64,000 bases of DNA from the NCBI GenBank assembly GCA_045617845.1, contig JAZLJL010000105.1:1-64000 (forward strand), written 5' to 3'. Within the stretch, counting starts at the first letter, position 1; the number at the start of each line of letters is the position of its first letter. The position numbers were made by a program, and so were the translations under genes. Under the pieces are notes generated by a model. It did not search any database. It saw only the letters and a list, made by a program, of their open reading frames with translations, and was not told the DNA's origin. Source of the DNA: UBA1181 sp045617845. Lineage in GTDB: Bacteria > Bacteroidota > Bacteroidia > Bacteroidales > Paludibacteraceae. This document shows, in pieces, positions 46,107 to 53,817 of the stretch.

Positions 46107-46182
46107 GCGGCAATAGCTCAGTTGGTAGAGCACTAGCTTCCCAAGCTGGGGGTCGCGGGTTCGAGTCCCGTTTACCGCTCCA
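46107..46182 (+). tRNA. tRNA-Gly (anticodon CCC)
   Basis: A 76-nt cloverleaf with D-arm AGCTCAGTTGGTAGAGC, anticodon stem CTAGC/GCTGG around loop TTCCCAA, T-arm GCGGGTTCGAGTCCCG and an encoded CCA. One acceptor pair (base 5 C, base 68 A) is mismatched. TAATTTTG at 46086-46093 may be its -7 box. Unlike the other two tRNAs here, CCA is encoded. Confidence 0.93.
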
Positions 46183-46186
46183 CGAA

Positions 46187-46215
46187 GCGAATGGCGAAAG
46201 CCATTCGCTTTTTTT
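46187..46215 (+). terminator. Terminator of tRNA-Gly
   Basis: GCGAATGGC, a GAAA tetraloop, GCCATTCGC and T7: a perfect 9-bp stem right after the tRNA. Confidence 0.92.
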
Positions 46216-46261
46216 GTACATATATACAAAGACATCAAGAGCGCCGAACGCATTCACCACA

Positions 46262-46293
46262 TTTGAACACCACACTCATTTTTTATAACTTTG
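46262..46293 (+). promoter_or_regulatory. Promoter of metH
   Basis: TTTG at 46262-46265, 20 bases, then TAACTTTG at 46286-46293, with a leader of about 10 bases. Such a short leader leaves no room for a cobalamin riboswitch. Confidence 0.65.
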
Positions 46294-46309
46294 CAGAAAA
46301 AAGAATAGA

Positions 46310-49075
46310 ATGGCAAAGAATCTCAAAGAAGCATTAAGCGAACGCATACTTGTGTTGGACGGAGGCATGGGTACCATGGTCCAACGATACAAATTAACAG
46401 AAGAGGATTACAGAGGCGAATTCGCCAAAGAAGCGCCAGTGCAACAAAAAGGCAACAACGACTTGTTGTGCGTCACTCAGCCACAAATCATCCAAGAGAT
46501 ACACAAAGCATATCTGGATGCTGGCGCAGACATCATAGAGACCTGTACGTTCAACTCCCAACGCATCTCCATGGCAGATTATCAAATGGGGGAACACGTG
46601 CGCCTATTCAACATGAGCGCCGCAAAAATCGCGAAAGAAATCGCGGACGAATACACCAAAAAGAATCCAGGGAAGCCGAGATTCGTAGTGGGATCGGTAG
46701 GACCGACCAACAAGACATGCTCCATCTCGCCCGACGTCAACAACCCCGCCTTGCGGAACGTCACCTTCGTAGAGATGGAAGAGGCGTACCATGAACAAAT
46801 AGACGCCTTAGTCGAAGGCGGAGTCGACGCCATCCTAATCGAAACGATATTCGACACGCTCAACGCCAAAGCGGCCATCCAAGCCACAAAGAGATGTTCC
46901 GCAGAAAGAGGCGTCGAAATACCCATCATGATTTCAGCAACAGTAGCCGACATCAGTGGAAGAACATTATCCGGGCAAACATTGGAGGCATTCATGAATT
47001 CCGTAGCGCATGCGCAGCCACTATCCATAGGGCTTAACTGTTCTTTCGGGGCAAAAGGCCTCAAAAAATACATCAAAGAAATCAGCGACAGAGCCGACTG
47101 TAACGTGAGCGCCTATCCGAACGCGGGACTTCCGAACCAATTCGGAGGCTACGACGAGACACCGGAAACGATGGCGGGGCAAGTGAAGGAATACATAGAC
47201 GAACAGTTGGTGAACATTATCGGAGGTTGTTGCGGAACCACGCCTGACCACATCGCCGCCTATCAGCAACTCATCGCAGGTGCGAAACCAAGGGAGATAA
47301 GACCTAAAAACCGAGATTTGAAGCTCTCCGGACTCGAAGCTGTACAAATCAAATCATTCAACGGAGACAATTGGGACGAGAAAGGCCGCTCACTCTTCAT
47401 GAACATCGGAGAGCGATGCAACGTGGCCGGCTCGAAAAAATTCCTCAGACTCATCAGCGAAAAGAACTACGAAGAGGCGATGAACATAGCCCGCAAGCAA
47501 GTGGAGGATGGCGCCCAAGTCATCGACGTCAACATGGACGACGCCATGCTTGACGCTAAAGCCGAGATGGTAAATTTCCTCAACCTAATAGCATCGGATC
47601 CGGACGTGGCAAAAGTGCCAATCATGATAGACTCATCCAAATGGGAGGTCATAGAAGCGGGGCTTCAATGCGTACAAGGCAAATGCATCGTCAATTCGAT
47701 TTCCCTCAAAGAAGGAGAAGAGAAATTCCTGCAAAAAGCAACGGCAATACGCCAATACGGAGCGGCAACCGTCGTCATGGCATTTGACGAAGAGGGACAA
47801 GCCTCCACCTACGAACGGAGAATAGCCATCTGCGAGAGAGCATACAAACTACTCACAAGCAACGGATTCCCGGCAGAAGACATCATATTCGACCCGAACG
47901 TGCTCGCCATCGCCACCGGCATAGAGGAGCACAACAACTACGGCGTGGATTTCATCCGAACCGTAGAATGGATACGCAAGAACCTGCCATACGCAAAAGT
48001 AAGCGGAGGCGTCAGTAACCTCTCCTTCTCATTCAGGGGGAACAACCCTATCAGGGAAGCGATGCACTCCGTATTCCTCTACCACGCAATTAAGAACGGC
48101 ATGGATATGGGCATCGTGAACGCAGGCATGCTACAAGTCTATGAAGACATTCCCCAAGAATTATTGGAATTAGTCGAAGACGTCGTTCTAAACAGAAGGA
48201 CGGACGCCACGGAAAGGCTAATCGCCAAGGCGGACGAAATAAAGAACACCCAAACGAGCGACAAGCAGACGAGCCACATCGAATGGAGGGAATATTCTCT
48301 TGAGAAACGCATCGAGTATAGTCTCATCAAAGGAATCAGCGAATATCTGGAACAAGACATGGCAGAAGCGTTAACCATCTACCCTACCGCCATCGAAATC
48401 ATAGAGAAACCGCTGATGAACGGGATGAACGAGGTTGGCAAACTATTCGGGGAAGGCAAGATGTTCTTGCCACAAGTGGTGAAAACCGCCAGGACAATGA
48501 AAAAAGCGGTATCCATCCTACAGCCACACATCGAGGCACAAAACGCAGGCTGCAACCAAAAATCAGGCAAAGTACTAATCGCGACCGTAAAGGGAGACGT
48601 ACATGACATCGGGAAAAATATTGTCTCCGTCATCTTAGCCTGCAACAACTACGAAGTGGTAGACTTAGGCGTCATGGTACCGACAGAGGTGATCATCGAG
48701 CGAGCCATCGAAGAGAAAGTGGACATTGTCTGCCTCAGCGGGCTCATCACACCATCCCTCGAAGAGATGTGCAAAGTGGCGGAGGCCATGGAGAAAGCGG
48801 GGATGAAAACGCCCCTACTGATCGGAGGAGCCACAACTTCGGACATCCACACCGCAGTGAAAATAGCTCCCAACTACAGCGGAGCGGTCATGAGGATGCG
48901 GGACGCCTCACAAAACACATACGTCATATCGATGCTGCTAAACAAAGAAACACAAAAAGAGTTCATCGAGAGACTTAAACGCGAACAGGAAAATATAAGA
49001 GCACTGCATCAACAGAAAGAAGCGAAACTCATCGACTACGAAGAGGCGAAAAAGAAGAAATTGAATTTGTTCTGA
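46310..49075 (+). CDS. metH: Cobalamin-dependent methionine synthase lacking the reactivation domain
   Basis: Transfers a methyl group from methyltetrahydrofolate via cobalamin to homocysteine. Domains in order: the homocysteine domain (LDGGMGTMVQRY at about 16-27; zinc ligands in LNCSFGA and GGCCGTTPDH); the pterin-binding domain from about 350 (NIGERCNVAGSKKF, MIDSSKWEVIEAG); the cobalamin cap; and the cobalamin-binding domain with DVHDIGKN near 765. It stops at 921 residues after the cobalamin domain, whereas the E. coli enzyme has about 1227. The C-terminal S-adenosylmethionine reactivation domain is absent, and no separate gene for it is in the window. Several Bacteroidota carry that domain on another protein. 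Confidence 0.95.
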   Translation: MAKNLKEALSERILVLDGGMGTMVQRYKLTEEDYRGEFAKEAPVQQKGNNDLLCVTQPQIIQEIHKAYLDAGADIIETCTFNSQRISMADYQMGEHVRLFNMSAAKIAKEIADEYTKKNPGKPRFVVGSVGPTNKTCSISPDVNNPALRNVTFVEMEEAYHEQIDALVEGGVDAILIETIFDTLNAKAAIQATKRCSAERGVEIPIMISATVADISGRTLSGQTLEAFMNSVAHAQPLSIGLNCSFGAKGLKKYIKEISDRADCNVSAYPNAGLPNQFGGYDETPETMAGQVKEYIDEQLVNIIGGCCGTTPDHIAAYQQLIAGAKPREIRPKNRDLKLSGLEAVQIKSFNGDNWDEKGRSLFMNIGERCNVAGSKKFLRLISEKNYEEAMNIARKQVEDGAQVIDVNMDDAMLDAKAEMVNFLNLIASDPDVAKVPIMIDSSKWEVIEAGLQCVQGKCIVNSISLKEGEEKFLQKATAIRQYGAATVVMAFDEEGQASTYERRIAICERAYKLLTSNGFPAEDIIFDPNVLAIATGIEEHNNYGVDFIRTVEWIRKNLPYAKVSGGVSNLSFSFRGNNPIREAMHSVFLYHAIKNGMDMGIVNAGMLQVYEDIPQELLELVEDVVLNRRTDATERLIAKADEIKNTQTSDKQTSHIEWREYSLEKRIEYSLIKGISEYLEQDMAEALTIYPTAIEIIEKPLMNGMNEVGKLFGEGKMFLPQVVKTARTMKKAVSILQPHIEAQNAGCNQKSGKVLIATVKGDVHDIGKNIVSVILACNNYEVVDLGVMVPTEVIIERAIEEKVDIVCLSGLITPSLEEMCKVAEAMEKAGMKTPLLIGGATTSDIHTAVKIAPNYSGAVMRMRDASQNTYVISMLLNKETQKEFIERLKREQENIRALHQQKEAKLIDYEEAKKKKLNLF

Positions 49076-49119
49076 AACGCAGCTCTTTCCATCAAGGAAC
49101 TCACATCCGAAGCGACCTC

Positions 49120-49154
49120 AAAGCCCCCACATTGACTCCAATGCGGGGGCTTTT
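49120..49154 (+). terminator. Terminator of metH
   Basis: AAGCCCCC-CATTG and CAATG-GGGGGCTT form a 13-bp stem with one mismatch and a short loop, then TTTT. It lies 45 bases after metH. Confidence 0.88.
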
Positions 49155-49263
49155 ACATTTGTTTCCCCATCAAATCAAGAAACCTAACCGCCGATATTCT
49201 TTGAAATCCCAAATAATTATTATATATTTACGAAGTGTTAATTATTAATCAACGAAAGGGATT

Positions 49264-49908
49264 ATGATAGACATAAGAATCATTGACGGAGAATTCGAAA
49301 TCGGAGGAGAATTCGACCTTGGATACATCGGCAATTATGACGAGGAAGTAATCAACATAGAAGACTCTCCAAGCGAAGTTAGAGAATGGGGAATCGTCGC
49401 CGACAACAACAAAGCGGACAGTTCAGACGAAGACTTGGCGAAATTCCTAACGAAATACTTCAACGACTTCGAAAAAAAAGTGAAGAAAAACCGCAAGCAA
49501 GTAAATAACAACTTCCTTCGCAACATATACCTAGACATGAACAATTCAGGCACGGAGTTCTGGAACATAGAGAAATTATTCGACCCGAACGCAGTGCCGG
49601 AAAACGAAACGGTGGATGACACACTATACGACATCCACGAAAAGGAGTTGGAGGCGGCGGCCAAAGATTATGACGGGACCCCCAACGACGGGACTGCGGA
49701 GAAAGCGGATTTCGAAGCGTTATTGAAAGAATATTTCCCCATGCTCAAATGGGACGCACTCATCGAAGAAGTGGTGCCAGAGAGCCTCAACTTAGGAGAC
49801 GGAATCATCTCATTCCAATGTTCCGACGATTACAACGACAAATTCCTTTGCGGAGCGAAAGACGAATTGGACGAAGACTTGATTTTCAGCGATTGGCAAA
49901 ATTTCTGA
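49264..49908 (+). CDS. Acidic cytoplasmic protein of unknown family
   Basis: A 214-residue protein rich in Asp and Glu, without signal peptide or membrane segments. It opens MIDIRIIDGEFEIGGEFDLGYIG, a beta hairpin-like start. A helical segment follows (LAKFLTKYFNDFEKKVKKNRKQ), and it ends FSDWQNF. I do not recognise the family. It is monocistronic, between the metH terminator and its own terminator. Codon use looks like its neighbours, so it seems a resident gene. Confidence 0.7.
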   Translation: MIDIRIIDGEFEIGGEFDLGYIGNYDEEVINIEDSPSEVREWGIVADNNKADSSDEDLAKFLTKYFNDFEKKVKKNRKQVNNNFLRNIYLDMNNSGTEFWNIEKLFDPNAVPENETVDDTLYDIHEKELEAAAKDYDGTPNDGTAEKADFEALLKEYFPMLKWDALIEEVVPESLNLGDGIISFQCSDDYNDKFLCGAKDELDEDLIFSDWQNF

Positions 49909-49928
49909 CAGTTAAACCATAAAAAACG

Positions 49929-49961
49929 AAAACGATGGGCAATATGTCCATCGTTTTTTTT
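49929..49961. terminator. Bidirectional terminator between convergent genes
   Basis: AAAACGATGG and CCATCGTTTT form a 10-bp stem with a 9-nt loop, flanked by A and T runs. It serves the acidic-protein gene and the convergent GT2 gene. Confidence 0.85.
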
Positions 49962-49995
49962 TCAATAACGTAAACGACACCTCATACACTAAGTA

Positions 49996-51033
49996 TCATT
50001 TATAGAAAGTCTTTGAGAAAGCGGACACCTCGCCCTCACCCTTGACGCAACGAGACCACCAAGCATGGAAAAAGCCAAGGCCATAGCCCCATAACTGCGT
50101 AAAAGCGGCAGGAACGGAAAGCAGACCAATCTTCACGCTTTTATTCTTCAACGAAGAATCCAAGAAAACCAATGCAGAATAAAGGAGAAGAGGAGCGATA
50201 GAAAACACAGCCCCCATTCGGAAACCCGCTGAAGGACAAACAAAAGAAAGAACCATAAATAAGGCAAACGAAAGCACGCAAAGGAATGAACCCGCAGTAA
50301 AGGCGGCTGGCAATAGATGTACCAGTTTCAACGATTCCGGATACTTTTTATAGAGGTTGATACGAGCCATCCCGCTATTATAAACCTGTTTAAAGAACTT
50401 CTTCAAATCTGTTCTACGCTTGTGCCACACCCAAGAATTAGGGAATAACCTACACTTATAACCGCCCTTAAAGACACGTATACTGAAATCGATGTCTTCG
50501 CCAAAGCGCATGGAAGAGAATCCATCCAAAGCACGGAAAACATCGTTTTTAACACCCAAGTTAAAGCTACGCGGATAAAACTTATCCATTTTCTTCGCAC
50601 CGCCGCGAATGCCACCCGTCGTGAAGAAAGAAGTCATACTATAACTGATAGCCTTCTGTAAATCAGTAAAAGAGTCATGAGCACGGTCAGGACCGCCAAA
50701 AGCATCCGCATATTCCCTATTCAGCTCGCCATCCGTATTTTTGAGATAATCAGGAGGCAAAATCACGTCAGAGTCAAGGATAAGGAAATAATCCCCACAA
50801 GCCCTTTCGGCCGCATAATTACGGGTCTGGCCAGGGCCGCTATTCTCCTTATAGAAATACTTGACATTCAATTGGGAAGAGAATGAAGAACAAACGTCAT
50901 CGCACTTTTGGCAAGAGCCATCGTCGACGACCACCACTTCAAAATCATCCCAAGATTGTTTCGAAAGACTTTCAAGAAGCTCCCGCACCTCGTTAGGGCG
51001 ATTATAGACAGGAACTAAAACAGAGAACCTCAT
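49996..51033 (-). CDS. Family 2 glycosyltransferase with C-terminal membrane region
   Basis: A 345-residue GT-A transferase. It opens FSVLVPVYNRPNEVRELLESL, with DDGS near residue 38, a metal-binding DSD in LILDSDVILP near 92, and the acceptor-site GEDIDFSIRVFKGG near 180 followed by a WVWHKRR segment. Two or three hydrophobic helices lie at about 240-320. It adds a sugar to a lipid-linked or surface glycan at the inner membrane; donor and acceptor unknown. It lies 12 bases after a VanZ-like gene on the same strand. Confidence 0.9.
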   Translation of the reverse strand: MRFSVLVPVYNRPNEVRELLESLSKQSWDDFEVVVVDDGSCQKCDDVCSSFSSQLNVKYFYKENSGPGQTRNYAAERACGDYFLILDSDVILPPDYLKNTDGELNREYADAFGGPDRAHDSFTDLQKAISYSMTSFFTTGGIRGGAKKMDKFYPRSFNLGVKNDVFRALDGFSSMRFGEDIDFSIRVFKGGYKCRLFPNSWVWHKRRTDLKKFFKQVYNSGMARINLYKKYPESLKLVHLLPAAFTAGSFLCVLSFALFMVLSFVCPSAGFRMGAVFSIAPLLLYSALVFLDSSLKNKSVKIGLLSVPAAFTQLWGYGLGFFHAWWSRCVKGEGEVSAFSKTFYK

Positions 51034-51045
51034 AAGAGACGATAA

Positions 51046-51450
51046 TTAACGACAACTAATACCTTTATCTTCCGGTTTGATAAATTTCGGAAATAACTTT
51101 TTAGCCAACAAAAATGCGGTCAAAGCGCCAAGAGAATCAAACAACCAGTCGAACCAATCGCCAGTACGAGGAGGGAAACAATACTCTTGTAACAATTCCA
51201 ATACTCCGCCATACAAGATAGGGTAAACAAGCCCCCAAACACGCATCTTCCGTTCTTCAAAGCCATAGCGTTGGCGATAGAGTTCGAAGCAAACGACAGC
51301 AGACAGAGCAAAATACATAAGGAAGTGAGCTAGCTTGTCAATTCCGCGGAACTGGATTTCCGGAATCTGCGGCACTTCACGAAGGATACTCAAATACAAG
51401 ATCAGGAGCGACAACACGATCGACATCCCATAAATTCTAAAAACGCGCAT
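51046..51450 (-). CDS. VanZ-like membrane protein (second of tandem pair)
   Basis: A 134-residue protein with about four membrane helices. The VanZ-family motifs are DKLAHFLMYFALSAVV near residue 38 and PRTGDWFDWLFDSLGALTAFLLA near 100. It is a paralogue of the gene just upstream, sharing the same D-K/S-x-x-H-F-x-x-Y and D-W-x-x-D-S-L-G-A-L elements. Function of the family is poorly defined (teicoplanin resistance in one lineage, cell-surface roles suggested). Confidence 0.82.
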   Translation of the reverse strand: MRVFRIYGMSIVLSLLILYLSILREVPQIPEIQFRGIDKLAHFLMYFALSAVVCFELYRQRYGFEERKMRVWGLVYPILYGGVLELLQEYCFPPRTGDWFDWLFDSLGALTAFLLAKKLFPKFIKPEDKGISCR

Positions 51451-51457
51451 CTTTACA

Positions 51458-51898
51458 CTATTTATTAATTAATACATTTATTTTAGGGAGGGAAAAGCGT
51501 GCGGACACATATCCGAGCAGAGCCCCCAAAGAATCCTCTATCCAATCCGACCATTCGGCGGAACGAGGAGGGAAAAACCTATCCTGAAGAATTTCAATCA
51601 ATCCGCCATACAGAGAAGGAATCAAGAAAGAGAGGCAAAACATTAACTTCGAACTTAGAGATATGCCACAACGGGATGACTCGAAGGCAACCACAAAAGA
51701 CAGCAATACATAGGACAGGAAATGGCCTAAGGAATCCCGGATATCAGTATAAGTCACCGTCACCGACTCAGTCTCTATGCAGACCTTAAAGTCCCTGACA
51801 GCATCGAAGACAGGAGGCAAGGTCGGTTTCGCGCACAAAAAGAAAATAAATGCAGCGACAAGGATGGAAAACTTATATTTCAACAACAATTGAGACAT
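51458..51898 (-). CDS. VanZ-like membrane protein (first of tandem pair)
   Basis: A 146-residue protein starting MSQLLLKYKFSILVAAF at the ATG at 51898, with about four membrane helices. It shows RDSLGHFLSYVLLSFVVAFE, LYGGLIEILQDRFFPPRSAEWSDWIEDSLGALLGY. It is the paralogue of the next gene, seven bases downstream. Together with the GT2 gene they form a three-gene unit divergent from trpS, so a surface-glycan role is possible. Confidence 0.82.
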   Translation of the reverse strand: MSQLLLKYKFSILVAAFIFFLCAKPTLPPVFDAVRDFKVCIETESVTVTYTDIRDSLGHFLSYVLLSFVVAFESSRCGISLSSKLMFCLSFLIPSLYGGLIEILQDRFFPPRSAEWSDWIEDSLGALLGYVSARFSLPKINVLINK

Positions 51899-51939
51899 CC
51901 TAAAACCCAATATGGACCTATATGTTTCACTTTTTTTAT

Positions 51940-51947
51940 TACCTTTG
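51940..51947 (+). promoter_or_regulatory. -7 box upstream of trpS
   Basis: TACCTTTG followed by C is a perfect -7 box, 30 bases before the ATG at 51978. It lies inside the intergenic space between trpS and the VanZ genes. Confidence 0.55.
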
Positions 51948-51977
51948 CAAAGATATAAAAAATTTAAAGTAAATATA

Positions 51978-52967
51978 ATGAAAATCGTCGTCAGCGGCAT
52001 CCGTTCCACAGGCAATCTACACCTAGGGAATTACTACGGAGCCTTGAAAAACTTCATACGCATGCAAGAGAACAACAAATGTTTCTTTTTCATCGCGGAT
52101 TACCACTCGTTAACCACGCATCCGGATCCGAACATCCTATACCCGAATGTGAAAAGCGTATTAACAGAATACCTCGCCTGCGGGCTCGACCCGGAGAAAT
52201 CAGCGATATTCATCCAAAGCGACGTGCCGGAAGTGGTGGAGTTATATTTGATGCTCAACATGCACGCCTATCTAGGCGAATTGACGAAAACCGTCTCCTT
52301 CAAAGACAAAGCGAGAAAGAATCCGGAGAACGTCAATGCGGGGTTACTCACCTATCCTACCCTCATGGCGGCGGACATTCTCATCCACAATGCCGACCAA
52401 GTACCAGTAGGCAAAGACCAGCTCCAACACTTGGAGATGACACGTAACTTCGCGAAACGCTTCAACAACTTCTACAAAGTGGAATACTTCAAGGAGCCAA
52501 TAGCATATAGCGACGGCACAGAGCCAATAAAGATTCCAGGATTGGACGGAAGCGGCAAGATGGGCAAATCGGAAGGCAACTGCATCTATTTGGCGGATGA
52601 CGCTAAGACGATAGAAAAGAAAGTGAAGAAAGCGTTAACCGACCAAGGTCCTACTGAAATGAACTCACCTAAACCGGAATGCATCGAAAACCTCTTCACT
52701 ATCATGAAGGTGGTATCAACGCCAGATACGGTAGAATACTTCAACGAGAAGTGGAACACTTGCGAAATCCGCTACGGAGACCTAAAGAAGCAATTGGCTG
52801 CAGACATCATCGCGGCGACAGAACCGATTAGGGAACGTATCGCATACATCGACGCACATCCAGAAATTCTACACAACGCCATAACTAGAGGTAGAGATAT
52901 CGCTAGGGAAAGCGCCCAGAAGACCATCAAGGACGTGAGGGAAATCATGGGATTCAGAAGTTTCTAA
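51978..52967 (+). CDS. trpS: Tryptophanyl-tRNA synthetase
   Basis: Charges tRNA-Trp. The 329-residue protein has GNLHLGNYYGAL (HIGH-type) near residue 12, the tryptophan-site VPVGKDQLQHLEMTR, and GSGKMGKSEGN (KMSKS-type) near 193. I chose the ATG at 51978 (MKIVVSGIRSTG), directly after the promoter box; the upstream in-frame extension is not plausible. Confidence 0.97.
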   Translation: MKIVVSGIRSTGNLHLGNYYGALKNFIRMQENNKCFFFIADYHSLTTHPDPNILYPNVKSVLTEYLACGLDPEKSAIFIQSDVPEVVELYLMLNMHAYLGELTKTVSFKDKARKNPENVNAGLLTYPTLMAADILIHNADQVPVGKDQLQHLEMTRNFAKRFNNFYKVEYFKEPIAYSDGTEPIKIPGLDGSGKMGKSEGNCIYLADDAKTIEKKVKKALTDQGPTEMNSPKPECIENLFTIMKVVSTPDTVEYFNEKWNTCEIRYGDLKKQLAADIIAATEPIRERIAYIDAHPEILHNAITRGRDIARESAQKTIKDVREIMGFRSF

Positions 52968-52983
52968 AAAAAGAAATAGCCAC

Positions 52984-53014
52984 AAAAAAAGGAGATCAAT
53001 TGATCTCCTTTTTT
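52984..53014. terminator. Bidirectional terminator between trpS and the glycan operon
   Basis: AAAAAAAGGAGATCA and TGATCTCCTTTTTT form a perfect stem with a tiny loop and A/T flanks. It serves both convergent transcripts. Confidence 0.88.
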
Positions 53015-53033
53015 GTTTATTATAGATTCTTCA

Positions 53034-53816
53034 TCAAGCATATTTTTTAGAGAAAGGATATTTCGCCACAATAATCAAATGGGTCCATATAGTCCTAAGC
53101 CATCCGAAATGGTCAACCATAATAGAAAAACGCTCCTTCCACGACTCCTTCCTATGTTGGGAAGAGATACCTGCATGTAAGAACTTGGACAAATAACCGT
53201 CCACATAACAATTTCCTTTCGACGCCTTCAACACCCTACATTCCCAATCAAAATCAGCCGAAATTTTATATTTCAAATCATAATGCGAAGCCAAAGACCG
53301 TTTAACCAAGATAGACTGGTGACAAACCACCATACCCTTCAATAGGCTATTAAAGGTCAACTTTTCGGGAGCTCTCTTCGCCCTATCGCCTAAGGGAATC
53401 CCCTGTTCATCCACAATCATGGTTTGACCATAAACCACATCACTAAGAGGAGCTGCGGACAAATGTTTTTCAATATTCTCAATGACATGGTCATCGAATA
53501 TTTGATCACCCGCATTCATAAACCAGACGAAATCACCTTTCGCCATGTCGATTCCCTTGTTCATCGCATCATACAATCCCCCGTCACGTTCAGAAATCCA
53601 ATGAATGGTTTTCATTTCCACATTTCTAGCCACAGCCTCATCCAAGGAAGAATAACGTCGGTTAGGATATTCCTTAAGGATTTCAGTCGTACCATCCTTC
53701 GATGCACCATCCACGACAATGACCTCATAATTATCTGAAGTCTGGCACCAGATACTATCCAATGTCCTTTTCAGGAATTGTTCCGCATTATAGGTTACTG
53801 TAACAATTGAAATCAT
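53034..53816 (-). CDS. Family 2 glycosyltransferase
   Basis: A 260-residue GT-A transferase with no membrane helix. It shows MISIVTVTYNAEQFLKRTL, VVDGASKDGTTEIL near residue 35 and ISERDGGLYDAMNKGI. The usual metal-binding D-x-D position reads NAGD (FVWFMNAGDQIF), as in a WcaA/PssE-like subset. I chose the ATG at 53816, one base past the TAG of the YfhO-like gene; an earlier GTG is in frame. Last gene of the four-gene surface-glycan operon. Confidence 0.9.
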   Translation of the reverse strand: MISIVTVTYNAEQFLKRTLDSIWCQTSDNYEVIVVDGASKDGTTEILKEYPNRRYSSLDEAVARNVEMKTIHWISERDGGLYDAMNKGIDMAKGDFVWFMNAGDQIFDDHVIENIEKHLSAAPLSDVVYGQTMIVDEQGIPLGDRAKRAPEKLTFNSLLKGMVVCHQSILVKRSLASHYDLKYKISADFDWECRVLKASKGNCYVDGYLSKFLHAGISSQHRKESWKERFSIMVDHFGWLRTIWTHLIIVAKYPFSKKYA

Positions 53817-53817
53817 A

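Noticed and set aside
46183..46309. Possible cobalamin riboswitch before metH
   Set aside because: Between the tRNA-Gly terminator and the promoter-ATG distance of about 10 bases there is no room for one, and no B12-box was seen.
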